From Henricia sp. BOLD:AAB3569 (Eukaryota > Echinodermata > Asteroidea > Spinulosida > Echinasteridae): a stretch of DNA of 64,000 bases. The stretch is taken from NCBI GenBank assembly GCA_037783545.1, contig JBBELK010001514.1:34828-98827 (forward strand). The letters run 5' to 3'. A program made the position numbers and the translations under genes. Numbering within the stretch: position 1 is the first letter of the stretch; every line of letters starts with the position of its first letter. Below, one piece after another: positions 20,898 through 33,456 of this stretch. A model generated the notes under the pieces. That model searched no databases, was not told where the DNA came from, and worked only from the letters and a program-made list of their open reading frames with translations.

Positions 20898-23082
20898 GAG
20901 CTCGGCTGCGTGGTTATTCCCCTAACCGTGGCTGTTGGGACACTCTGCGCCGCGCTGGTGTACATTTGTACGGCCGTTGACTCACCCCAGATTGTGACGG
21001 AAATTAGGTCAAAGTGTGTCCCAAATGCCGGCAAATTTGGAAATCAAGGAATTTTCCAACCAACTTCAAATTTTGCATGATCCAAACTGTATATATCCCG
21101 CACTTGTCATGCAAAATTGACAGACTTTCGCTCTGAAATGACGGAGAAATTTCAGAGTTTAGGGAAAACGGAGCTCGGCTGCGTGGTTATTCCCCTAACC
21201 GTGGCTGTTGGGACACTCTGCGCCGCGCTGGTGTACATTTGTACGGCCGTTGACTCACCCCAGATTGTGACGGAAATTAGGTCAAAGTGTGTCCCAAATG
21301 CCGGCAAATTTGGAAATCAAGGAATTTTCCAACCAACTTCAAATTTTGCATGCTCCAAACTGTATATATTCCGCACTTGTCATGCCAAATTGACAGATTT
21401 TCGCTCGGAAATGACGGAGAAATTTCAGAGTTTAGGGAAAACGGAGCTCGGCTACGTGGTTATTTCCCTAACCGTGGCTGTTGGGACACCCTGCGCCGCG
21501 CTGGTGTACATTTGTACGGCCGTTGACTCACCCCAGATTGTGACGGGAATTAGGTCAAAGTGTGTCCCAAATGCCGGCAAATTTGGAAATCAAGGAATTT
21601 TCCAACCAACTTCAAATTTTGCATGCTCCAAACTGTATATATCCCGCACTTGTCATGCAAAATTGACAGATTTTCGCTGGGAAATGACGGAGAAATTTCA
21701 GAGTTTAGGGAAAACGGAGCTCGGCTACGTGGTTATTTCCCTAACCGTGGCTGTTGGGACACCCTGCGCCGCGCTGGTGTACATTTGTACGGCCGTTGAC
21801 TCACCCCAGATTGTGACGGGTATTAGGTCAAAGTGTGTCCCAAATGCCGGCAAATTTGGAAATCAAGGAATTTTCCAACCAACTTCAAATTTTGCATGAT
21901 CCAAACTGTATATATCCCGCACTTGTCATGCAAAATTTACAGATTTTCGTTCTGAAATGACGGAGAAATTTCAGAGTTTAGGGAAAACGGAGCTCGGCTG
22001 CGTGGTTATTCCCCTAACCGTGGCTGTTGGGACACCCTGCGCCGCGCTGGTGTACATTTGTACGGCCGTTGACTCACCCCAGATTGTGACGGAAATTAGG
22101 TCAAAGTGTGTCCCAAATGCCGCCAAATTTGGAAATCAAGGAATTTTCCAACCAACTTCTAATTTTGCATGCTCCAAACTGTATATATCCTGCACTTGTC
22201 ATGCAAAATTGACAGATTTTCGCTGGGAAATGACGGAGAAATGTCAGAGTTTAGGGAAAACGGAGCTCGGCTACGTGGTTATTCCCCTAACCGTGGCTGT
22301 TGTGACACCCTGCGCCGCGCTGGTGTACATTTGTACGGCCGTTGACTCACCCCAGATTGTGACGGGAATTAGGTCAAAGTGTGTCCCAAATGCCGGCAAA
22401 TTTGGAAATCAAGGAATTTTCCAACCAACTTCAAATTTTGCGTTCTCCAAACTGTATATATCCCGCACTTGTCATGCAAAATTGACAGATTTTCGCTGGG
22501 AAATGACGGAGAAATTTCAGAGTTTAGGGAAAACGGAGCTCGGCTACGTGGTTATTCCCCTAACCGTGGCTGTTGGGACACCCTGCGCCGCGCTGGTGTA
22601 CATTTGTACGGCCGTTGACTCACCCCAGATTGTGACGGGAATTAGGTCAAAGTGTATCCCAAATCTTGGCAAATTTGGAAATCAAGGAATTTTCCAACCA
22701 ACTTCAAATTTTGCATGCTCCAAACTGTATATATTCCGCACTTGTCATGCAAAATTGACAGATTTGCGCTGGGAAATGACGGAGAAATTTCAGAGTTTAG
22801 GAAAAACGGAGCTCGGCTGCGTGGTTATTCCCCTAACCGTGGCTGTTGGGACACCCTGCGCCGCGCTGGTGTACATTTGTACGGCCGTTGACTCACCCCA
22901 GATTGTGACGGGAATTAGGTCAAAGTGTGTCCCAAATGCCGGCAAATTTGGAAATCAAGGAATTTTTCCAACCAACTTCAAATTTTGCATGATCCAAACT
23001 GTATATATCCCGCACTTGTCTTGCAAAATTGACAGACTTTCGCTCTGAAATGACGGAGAAATTTCAGAGTTTAGGGAAAACG
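20898..23082 (+). repeat. Transitional Sat273 segment, including an a-b-c block
   Basis: Two adjacent monomers share GGACACTCTGCGCC (20898 and 21171), so one arose from the other. An a-b-c block follows at 21990-22808, the first of the pattern that dominates to the right. A 1-bp gain near 22965 (run of five T) shifts phase just before the uniform core. Confidence 0.7.
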
Positions 23083-23355
23083 GAGCTCGGCTGCGTGGTT
23101 ATTCCCCTAACCGTGGCTGTTGGGACACCCTGCGCCGCGCTGGTGTACATTTGTACGGCCGTTGACTCACCCCAGATTGTGACGGGAATTAGGTCAAAGT
23201 GTGTCCCAAATGCCGGCAAATTTGGAAATCAAGGAATTTTCCAACCAACTTCAAATTTTGCATGATCCAAACTGTATATATCCCGCACTTGTCATGCAAA
23301 ATTGACAGATTTTCGTTCTGAAATGACGGAGAAATTTCAGAGTTTAGGGAAAACG

Positions 23356-26300
23356 GAGCTCGGCTGCGTGGTTATTCCCCTAACCGTGGCTGTTGGGACA
23401 CCCTGCGCCGCGCTGGTGTACATTTGTACGGCCGTTGACTCACCCCAGATTGTGACGGAAATTAGGTCAAAGTGTGTCCCAAATGCCGCCAAATTTGGAA
23501 ATCAAGGAATTTTCCAACCAACTTCTAATTTTGCATGCTCCAAACTGTATATATCCTGCACTTGTCATGCAAAATTGACAGATTTTCGCTGGGAAATGAC
23601 GGAGAAATGTCAGAGTTTAGGGAAAACGGAGCTCGGCTACGTGGTTATTCCCCTAACCGTGGCTGTTGTGACACCCTGCGCCGCGCTGGTGTACATTTGT
23701 ACGGCCGTTGACTCACCCCAGATTGTGACGGGAATTAGGTCAAAGTGTGTCCCAAATGCCGGCAAATTTGGAAATCAAGGAATTTTCCAACCAACTTCAA
23801 ATTTTGCGTTCTCCAAACTGTATATATCCCGCACTTGTCATGCAAAATTGACAGATTTTCGCTGGGAAATGACGGAGAAATTTCAGAGTTTAGGGAAAAC
23901 GGAGCTCGGCTACGTGGTTATTCCCCTAACCGTGGCTGTTGGGACACCCTGCGCCGCGCTGGTGTACATTTGTACGGCCGTTGACTCACCCCAGATTGTG
24001 ACGGGAATTAGGTCAAAGTGTATCCCAAATCTTGGCAAATTTGGAAATCAAGGAATTTTCCAACCAACTTCAAATTTTGCATGCTCCAAACTGTATATAT
24101 TCCGCACTTGTCATGCAAAATTGACAGATTTTCGCTGGGAAATGACGGATAAATGTCAGAGTTTAGGGAAAACGGAGCTCGGCTACGTGGTTATTCCCCT
24201 AACCGTGGCTGTTGGGACACCCTGCGCCGCGCTGGTGTACATTTGTACGGCCGTTGACTCACCCCAGATTGTGACGGGAATTAGGTCAAAGTGTGTCCCA
24301 AATGCCGGCAAATTTGGAAATCAAGAAATTTTCCAACCAACTTCAAATTTTGCATGCTCCAAACTGTATATATCCCGCACTTGTCATGCAAAATTGACAG
24401 ATTTGCGCTGGGAAATGACGGAGAAATTTCAGAGTTTAGGGAAAACGGAGCTCGGCTACGTGGTTATTCCCCTAACCGTGGCTGTTTGGACACCCTGCGC
24501 CGCGCTGGTGTACATTTGTACGGCCGTTGACTCACCCCAGATTGTGACGGGAATTAGGTCAAAGTGTGTCCCAAATGCCGGCAAATTTGGAAATCAAGGA
24601 ATTTTCCAACCAACTTCAAATTTTGCATGCTCCAAACTGTATATATTCCGCACTTGTCATGCAAAATTGACAGATTTTCGCTGGGAAATGACGGAGAAAT
24701 TTCAGAGTTTAGGGAAAACGGAGCTCGGCTGCGTGGTTATTCCCCTAACCGTGGCTGTTGGGACACCCTGCGCCGCGCTGGTGTACATTTGTACGGCCGT
24801 TGACTCACCCCAGATTGTGACGGGAATTAGGTCAAAGTGTGTCCCAAATGCCGGCAAATTTGGAAATCAAGGAATTTTCCAACCAACTTCAAATTTTGCA
24901 TGCTCCAAACTGTATATATCCCGCACTTGTCATGCAAAATTGACAGATTTTCGCTGGGAAATGACGGAGAAATTTCAGAGTTTAGGGAAAACGGAGCTCG
25001 GCTACGTGGTTATTTCCCTAACCGTGGCTGTTGGGACACCCTGCGCCGCGCTGGTGTACATTTGTACGGCCGTTGACTCACCCCAGATTGTGACGGGAAT
25101 TAGGTCAAAGTGTGTCCCAAATGCCGGCAAATTTGGAAATCAAGGAATTTTCCAACCAACTTCAAATTTTGCATGCTCCAAACTGTATATATTCCGCACT
25201 TGTCATGCAAAATTGACAGATTTTCGCTGGGAAATGACGGAGAAATTTCAGAGTTTAGGGAAAACGGAGCTCGGCTACGTGGTTATTCCCCTAACCGTGG
25301 CTGTTGGGACACCCTGCGCCGCGCTGGTGTACATTTGTACGGCCGTTGACTCACCCCAGATTGTGACGGGAATTAGGTCAAAGTGTGTCCCAAATGCCGG
25401 CAAATTTGGAAATCAAGGAATTTTCCAACCAACTTCAAATTTTGCATGCTCCAAACTGTATATATCCCGCACTTGTCATGCAAAATTGACAGATTTTCGC
25501 TGGGAAATGACGGAGAAATTTCAGAGTTTAGGGAAAACGGAGCTCGGCTACGTGGTTATTCCCCTAACCGTGGCTGTTGGGACACCCTGCGCCGCGCTGG
25601 TGTACATTTGTACGGCCGTTGACTCACCCCAGATTGTGACGGGAATTAGGTCAAAGTGTGTCCCAAATGCCGGCAAATTTGGAAATCAAGAAATTTTCCA
25701 ACCAACTTCAAATTTTGCATGCTCCAAACTGTATATATCCCGCACTTGTCATGCAAAATTGACAGATTTGCGCTGGGAAATGACGGAGAAATTTCAGAGT
25801 TTAGGGAAAACGGAGCTCGGCTACGTGGTTATTCCCCTAACCGTGGCTGTTTGGACACCCTGCGCCGCGCTGGTGTACATTTGTACGGCCGTTGACTCAC
25901 CCCAGATTGTGACGGGAATTAGGTCAAAGTGTGTCCCAAATGCCGGCAAATTTGGAAATCAAGGAATTTTCCAACCAACTTCAAATTTTGCATGCTCCAA
26001 ACTGTATATATTCCGCACTTGTCATGCAAAATTGACAGATTTTCGCTGGGAAATGACGGAGAAATTTCAGAGTTTAGGGAAAACGGAGCTCGGCTGCGTG
26101 GTTATTCCCCTAACCGTGGCTGTTGGGACACCCTGCGCCGCGCTGGTGTACATTTGTACGGCCGTTGACTCACCCCAGATTGTGACGGGAATTAGGTCAA
26201 AGTGTGTCCCAAATGCCGGCAAATTTGGAAATCAAGGAATTTTCCAACCAACTTCAAATTTTGCATGCTCCAAACTGTATATATCCCGCACTTGTCATGC

Positions 26301-28815
26301 AAAATTGACAGATTTGCGCTGGGAAATGACGGAGAAATTTCAGAGTTTAGGGAAAACGGAGCTCGGCTACGTGGTTATTCCCCTAACCGTGGCTGTTTGG
26401 ACACCCTGCGCCGCGCTGGTGTACATTTGTACGGCCGTTGACTCACCCCAGATTGTGACGGGAATTAGGTCAAAGTGTGTCCCAAATGCCGGCAAATTTG
26501 GAAATCAAGGAATTTTCCAACCAACTTCAAATTTTGCATGCTCCAAACTGTATATATTCCGCACTTGTCATGCAAAATTGACAGATTTTCGCTGGGAAAT
26601 GACGGAGAAATTTCAGAGTTTAGGGAAAACGGAGCTCGGCTGCGTGGTTATTCCCCTAACCGTGGCTGTTGGGACACCCTGCGCCGCGCTGGTGTACATT
26701 TGTACGGCCGTTGACTCACCCCAGATTGTGACGGGAATTAGGTCAAAGTGTGTCCCAAATGCCGGCAAATTTGGAAATCAAGGAATTTTCCAACCAACTT
26801 CAAATTTTGCATGCTCCAAACTGTATATATCCCGCACTTGTCATGCAAAATTGACAGATTTTCGCTGGGAAATGACGGAGAAATTTCAGAGTTTAGGGAA
26901 AACGGAGCTCGGCTACGTGGTTATTCCCCTAACCGTGGCTGTTGGGACACCCTGCGCCGCGCTGGTGTACATTTGTACGGCCGTTGACTCACCCCAGATT
27001 GTGACGGGAATTAGGTCAAAGTGTGTCCCAAATGCCGGCAAATTTGGAAATCAAGAAATTTTCCAACCAACTTCAAATTTTGCATGCTCCAAACTGTATA
27101 TATCCCGCACTTGTCATGCAAAATTGACAGATTTGCGCTGGGAAATGACGGAGAAATTTCAGAGTTTAGGGAAAACGGAGCTCGGCTACGTGGTTATTCC
27201 CCTAACCGTGGCTGTTTGGACACCCTGCGCCGCGCTGGTGTACATTTGTACGGCCGTTGACTCACCCCAGATTGTGACGGGAATTAGGTCAAAGTGTGTC
27301 CCAAATGCCGGCAAATTTGGAAATCAAGGAATTTTCCAACCAACTTCAAATTTTGCATGCTCCAAACTGTATATATTCCGCACTTGTCATGCAAAATTGA
27401 CAGATTTTCGCTGGGAAATGACGGAGAAATTTCAGAGTTTAGGGAAAACGGAGCTCGGCTGCGTGGTTATTCCCCTAACCGTGGCTGTTGGGACACCCTG
27501 CGCCGCGCTGGTGTACATTTGTACGGCCGTTGACTCACCCCAGATTGTGACGGGAATTAGGTCAAAGTGTGTCCCAAATGCCGGCAAATTTGGAAATCAA
27601 GGAATTTTCCAACCAACTTCAAATTTTGCATGCTCCAAACTGTATATATCCCGCACTTGTCATGCAAAATTGACAGATTTTCGCTGGGAAATGACGGAGA
27701 AATTTCAGAGTTTAGGGAAAACGGAGCTCGGCTACGTGGTTATTTCCCTAACCGTGGCTGTTGGGACACCCTGCGCCGCGCTGGTGTACATTTGTACGGC
27801 CGTTGACTCACCCCAGATTGTGACGGGAATTAGGTCAAAGTGTGTCCCAAATGCCGGCAAATTTGGAAATCAAGGAATTTTCCAACCAACTTCAAATTTT
27901 GCATGCTCCAAACTGTATATATTCCGCACTTGTCATGCAAAATTGACAGATTTTCGCTGGGAAATGACGGAGAATTTTCAGAGTTTAGGGAAAACGGAGC
28001 TCGGCTACGTGGTTATTCCCCTAACCGTGGCTGTTGGGACACCCTGCGCCGCGCTGGTGTACATTTGTACGGCCGTTGACTCACCCCAGATTGTGACGGG
28101 AATTAGGTCAAAGTGTGTCCCAAATGCCGGCAAATTTGGAAATCAAGGAATTTTCCAACCAACTTCAAATTTTGCATGCTCCAAACTGTATATATCCCGC
28201 ACTTGTCATGCAAAATTGACAGATTTTCGCTGGGAAATGACGGAGAAATTTCAGAGTTTAGGGAAAACGGAGCTCGGCTACGTGGTTATTCCCCTAACCG
28301 TGGCTGTTGGGACACCCTGCGCCGCGCTGGTTTACATTTGTACGGCCGTTGACTCACCCCAGATTGTGACGGGAATTAGGTCAAAGTGTGTCCCAAATGC
28401 CGGCAAATTTGGAAATCAAGGAATTTTCCAACCAACTTCAAATTTTGCATGATCCAAACTGTATATATCCCGCACTTGTCTTGCAAAATTGACAGACTTT
28501 CGCTCTGAAATGACGGAGAAATTTCAGAGTTTAGGGAAAACGGAGCTCGGCTGCGTGGTTATTCCCCTAACCGTGGCTGTTGGGACACCCTGCGCCGCGC
28601 TGGTGTACATTTGTACGGCCGTTGACTCACCCCAGATTGTGACGGGAATTAGGTCAAAGTGTGTACCAAATGCCGGCAAATTTGGAAATCAAGGAATTTT
28701 CCAACCAACTTCAAATTTTGCATGATCCAAACTGTATATATCCCGCACTTGTCATGCAAAATTGACAGATTTTCGTTCTGAAATGACGGAGAAATTTCAG
28801 AGTTTAGGGAAAACG
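23356..28815 (+). repeat. 20-monomer composite block, order a b c d e f g h d e f e f d e f g h t t
   Basis: Monomer types read in order show the a-b-c-d-e-f-g-h series followed by re-used d-e-f, e-f and d-e-f-g-h pieces, then two TGATCC-bearing monomers at 28270 and 28543. The nested reuse looks like successive unequal exchanges within one HOR. Confidence 0.8.
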
Positions 28816-31800
28816 GAGCTCGGCTGCGTGGTTATTCCCCTAACCGTGGCTGTTGGGACACCCTGCGCCGCGCTGGTGTACATTTGTACGGCCGTTGACT
28901 CACCCCAGATTGTGACGGAAATTAGGTCAAAGTGTGTCCCAAATGCCGCCAAATTTGGAAATCAAGGAATTTTCCAACCAACTTCTAATTTTGCATGCTC
29001 CAAACTGTATATATCCTGCACTTGTCATGCAAAATTGACAGATTTTCGCTGGGAAATGACGGAGAAATGTCAGAGTTTAGGGAAAACGGAGCTCGGCTAC
29101 GTGGTTATTCCCCTAACCGTGGCTGTTGTGACACCCTGCGCCGCGCTGGTGTACATTTGTACGGCCGTTGACTCACCCCAGATTGTGACGGGAATTAGGT
29201 CAAAGTGTGTCCCAAATGCCGGCAAATTTGGAAATCAAGGAATTTTCCAACCAACTTCAAATTTTGCGTTCTCCAAACTGTATATATCCCGCACTTGTCA
29301 TGCAAAATTGACAGATTTTCGCTGGGAAATGACGGAGAAATTTCAGAGTTTAGGGAAAACGGAGCTCGGCTACGTGGTTATTCCCCTAACCGTGGCTGTT
29401 GGGACACCCTGCGCCGCGCTGGTGTACATTTGTACGGCCGTTGACTCACCCCAGATTGTGACGGGAATTAGGTCAAAGTGTATCCCAAATCTTGGCAAAT
29501 TTGGAAATCAAGGAATTTTCCAACCAACTTCAAATTTTGCATGCTCCAAACTGTATATATTCCGCACTTGTCATGCAAAATTGACAGATTTTCGCTGGGA
29601 AATGACGGATAAATTTCAGAGTTTAGGGAAAACGGAGCTCGGCTACGTGGTTATTCCCCTAACCGTGGCTGTTGGGACACCCTGCGCCGCGCTGGTGTAC
29701 ATTTGTACGGCCGTTGACTCACCCCAGATTGTGACGGGAATTAGGTCAAAGTGTGTCCCAAATGCCGGCAAATTTGGAAATCAAGAAATTTTCCAACCAA
29801 CTTCAAATTTTGCATGCTCCAAACTGTATATATCCCGCACTTGTCATGCAAAATTGACAGATTTGCGCTGGGAAATGACGGAGAAATTTCAGAGTTTAGG
29901 GAAAACGGAGCTCGGCTACGTGGTTATTCCCCTAACCGTGGCTGTTTGGACACCCTGCGCCGCGCTGGTGTACATTTGTACGGCCGTTGACTCACCCCAG
30001 ATTGTGACGGGAATTAGGTCAAAGTGTGTCCCAAATGCCGGCAAATTTGGAAATCAAGGAATTTTCCAACCAACTTCAAATTTTGCATGCTCCAAACTGT
30101 ATATATTCCGCACTTGTCATGCAAAATTGACAGATTTTCGCTGGGAAATGACGGAGAAATTTCAGAGTTTAGGGAAAACGGAGCTCGGCTGCGTGGTTAT
30201 TCCCCTAACCGTGGCTGTTGGGACACCCTGCGCCGCGCTGGTGTACATTTGTACGGCCGTTGACTCACCCCAGATTGTGACGGGAATTAGGTCAAAGTGT
30301 GTCCCAAATGCCGGCAAATTTGGAAATCAAGGAATTTTCCAACCAACTTCAAATTTTGCATGATCCAAACTGTATATATCCCGCACTTGTCATGCAAAAT
30401 TGACAGATTTTCGTTCTGAAATGACGGAGAAATTTCAGAGTTTAGGGAAAACGGAGCTCGGCTGCGTGGTTATTCCCCTAACCGTGGCTGTTGGGACACC
30501 CTGCGCCGCGCTGGTGTACATTTGTACGGCCGTTGACTCACCCCAGATTGTGACGGAAATTAGGTCAAAGTGTGTCCCAAATGCCGCCAAATTTGGAAAT
30601 CAAGGAATTTTCCAACCAACTTCTAATTTTGCATGCTCCAAACTGTATATATCCTGCACTTGTCATGCAAAATTGACAGATTTTCGCTGGGAAATGACGG
30701 AGAAATGTCAGAGTTTAGGGAAAACGGAGCTCGGCTACGTGGTTATTCCCCTAACCGTGGCTGTTGTGACACCCTGCGCCGCGCTGGTGTACATTTGTAC
30801 GGCCGTTGACTCACCCCAGATTGTGACGGGAATTAGGTCAAAGTGTGTCCCAAATGCCGGCAAATTTGGAAATCAAGGAATTTTCCAACCAACTTCAAAT
30901 TTTGCGTTCTCCAAACTGTATATATCCCGCACTTGTCATGCAAAATTGACAGATTTTCGCTGGGAAATGACGGAGAAATTTCAGAGTTTAGGGAAAACGG
31001 AGCTCGGCTACGTGGTTATTCCCCTAACCGTGGCTGTTGGGACACCCTGCGCCGCGCTGGTGTACATTTGTACGGCCGTTGACTCACCCCAGATTGTGAC
31101 GGGAATTAGGTCAAAGTGTATCCCAAATCTTGGCAAATTTGGAAATCAAGGAATTTTCCAACCAACTTCAAATTTTGCATGCTCCAAACTGTATATATTC
31201 CGCACTTGTCATGCAAAATTGACAGATTTTCGCTGGGAAATGACGGATAAATGTCAGAGTTTAGGGAAAACGGAGCTCGGCTACGTGGTTATTCCCCTAA
31301 CCGTGGCTGTTGGGACACCCTGCGCCGCGCTGGTGTACATTTGTACGGCCGTTGACTCACCCCAGATTGTGACGGGAATTAGGTCAAAGTGTGTCCCAAA
31401 TGCCGGCAAATTTGGAAATCAAGAAATTTTCCAACCAACTTCAAATTTTGCATGCTCCAAACTGTATATATCCCGCACTTGTCATGCAAAATTGACAGAT
31501 TTGCGCTGGGAAATGACGGAGAAATTTCAGAGTTTAGGGAAAACGGAGCTCGGCTACGTGGTTATTTCCCTAACCGTGGCTGTTTGGACACCCTGCGCCG
31601 CGCTGGTGTACATTTGTACGGCCGTTGACTCACCCCAGATTGTGACGGGAATTAGGTCAAAGTGTGTCCCAAATGCCGGCAAATTTGGAAATCAAGGAAT
31701 TTTCCAACCAACTTCAAATTTTGCATGCTCCAAACTGTATATATTCCGCACTTGTCATGCAAAATTGACAGATTTTCGCTGGGAAATGACGGAGAAATTT

Positions 31801-33456
31801 CAGAGTTTAGGGAAAACGGAGCTCGGCTGCGTGGTTATTCCCCTAACCGTGGCTGTTGGGACACCCTGCGCCGCGCTGGTGTACATTTGTACGGCCGTTG
31901 ACTCACCCCAGATTGTGACGGGAATTAGGTCAAAGTGTGTCCCAAATGCCGGCAAATTTGGAAATCAAGGAATTTTCCAACCAACTTCAAATTTTGCATG
32001 ATCCAAACTGTATATATCCCGCACTTGTCATGCAAAATTGACAGATTTTCGTTCTGAAATGACGGAGAAATTTCAGAGTTTAGGGAAAACGGAGCTCGGC
32101 TGCGTGGTTATTCCCCTAACCGTGGCTGTTGGGACACCCTGCGCCGCGCTGGTGTACATTTGTACGGCCGTTGACTCACCCCAGATTGTGACGGAAATTA
32201 GGTCAAAGTGTGTCCCAAATGCCGCCAAATTTGGAAATCAAGGAATTTTCCAACCAACTTCTAATTTTGCATGCTCCAAACTGTATATATCCTGCACTTG
32301 TCATGCAAAATTGACAGATTTTCGCTGGGAAATGACGGAGAAATGTCAGAGTTTAGGGAAAACGGAGCTCGGCTACGTGGTTATTCCCCTAACCGTGGCT
32401 GTTGTGACACCCTGCGCCGCGCTGGTGTACATTTGTACGGCCGTTGACTCACCCCAGATTGTGACGGGAATTAGGTCAAAGTGTGTCCCAAATGCCGGCA
32501 AATTTGGAAATCAAGGAATTTTCCAACCAACTTCAAATTTTGCGTTCTCCAAACTGTATATATCCCGCACTTGTCATGCAAAATTGACAGATTTTCGCTG
32601 GGAAATGACGGAGAAATTTCAGAGTTTAGGGAAAACGGAGCTCGGCTACGTGGTTATTCCCCTAACCGTGGCTGTTGGGACACCCTGCGCCGCGCTGGTG
32701 TACATTTGTACGGCCGTTGACTCACCCCAGATTGTGACGGGAATTAGGTCAAAGTGTATCCCAAATCTTGGCAAATTTGGAAATCAAGGAATTTTCCAAC
32801 CAACTTCAAATTTTGCATGCTCCAAACTGTATATATTCCGCACTTGTCATGCAAAATTGACAGATTTTCGCTGGGAAATGACGGATAAATTTCAGAGTTT
32901 AGGGAAAACGGAGCTCGGCTACGTGGTTATTCCCCTAACCGTGGCTGTTGGGACACCCTGCGCCGCGCTGGTGTACATTTGTACGGCCGTTGACTCACCC
33001 CAGATTGTGACGGGAATTAGGTCAAAGTGTGTCCCAAATGCCGGCAAATTTGGAAATCAAGAAATTTTCCAACCAACTTCAAATTTTGCATGCTCCAAAC
33101 TGTATATATCCCGCACTTGTCATGCAAAATTGACAGATTTGCGCTGGGAAATGACGGAGAAATTTCAGAGTTTAGGGAAAACGGAGCTCGGCTACGTGGT
33201 TATTCCCCTAACCGTGGCTGTTTGGACACCCTGCGCCGCGCTGGTGTACATTTGTACGGCCGTTGACTCACCCCAGATTGTGACGGGAATTAGGTCAAAG
33301 TGTGTCCCAAATGCCGGCAAATTTGGAAATCAAGGAATTTTCCAACCAACTTCAAATTTTGCATGATCCAAACTGTATATATCCCGCACTTGTCATGCAA
33401 AATTGACAGATTTTCGTTCTGAAATGACGGAGAAATTTCAGAGTTTAGGGAAAACG
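28816..33456 (+). repeat. Tandem 6-mer HOR a-b-c-d-e-f: two full copies plus a 5-mer
   Basis: Copies span 28816-30453 and 30454-32091 (1638 bp each) and 32092-33456 (1365 bp, f missing). Each ends with a TGATCC monomer. Judged through two overlapping reading frames, the first two copies differ at only two sites (GGATAAATTTC against GGATAAATGTC, and TTATTCCCC against TTATTTCCC in the e monomer). They are therefore near-identical and recently amplified. Confidence 0.92.

Noticed and set aside
23302..28452. 1716-codon reading frame as a giant repeat protein (likewise 33403-37188, 39136-42144, 45829-49731, 51377-54868)
   Set aside because: It is the satellite consensus read in a stop-free phase. 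Monomers elsewhere break it with 1-2 bp indels or TGA, variants are mostly non-synonymous, and no promoter, signal or known domain is visible.
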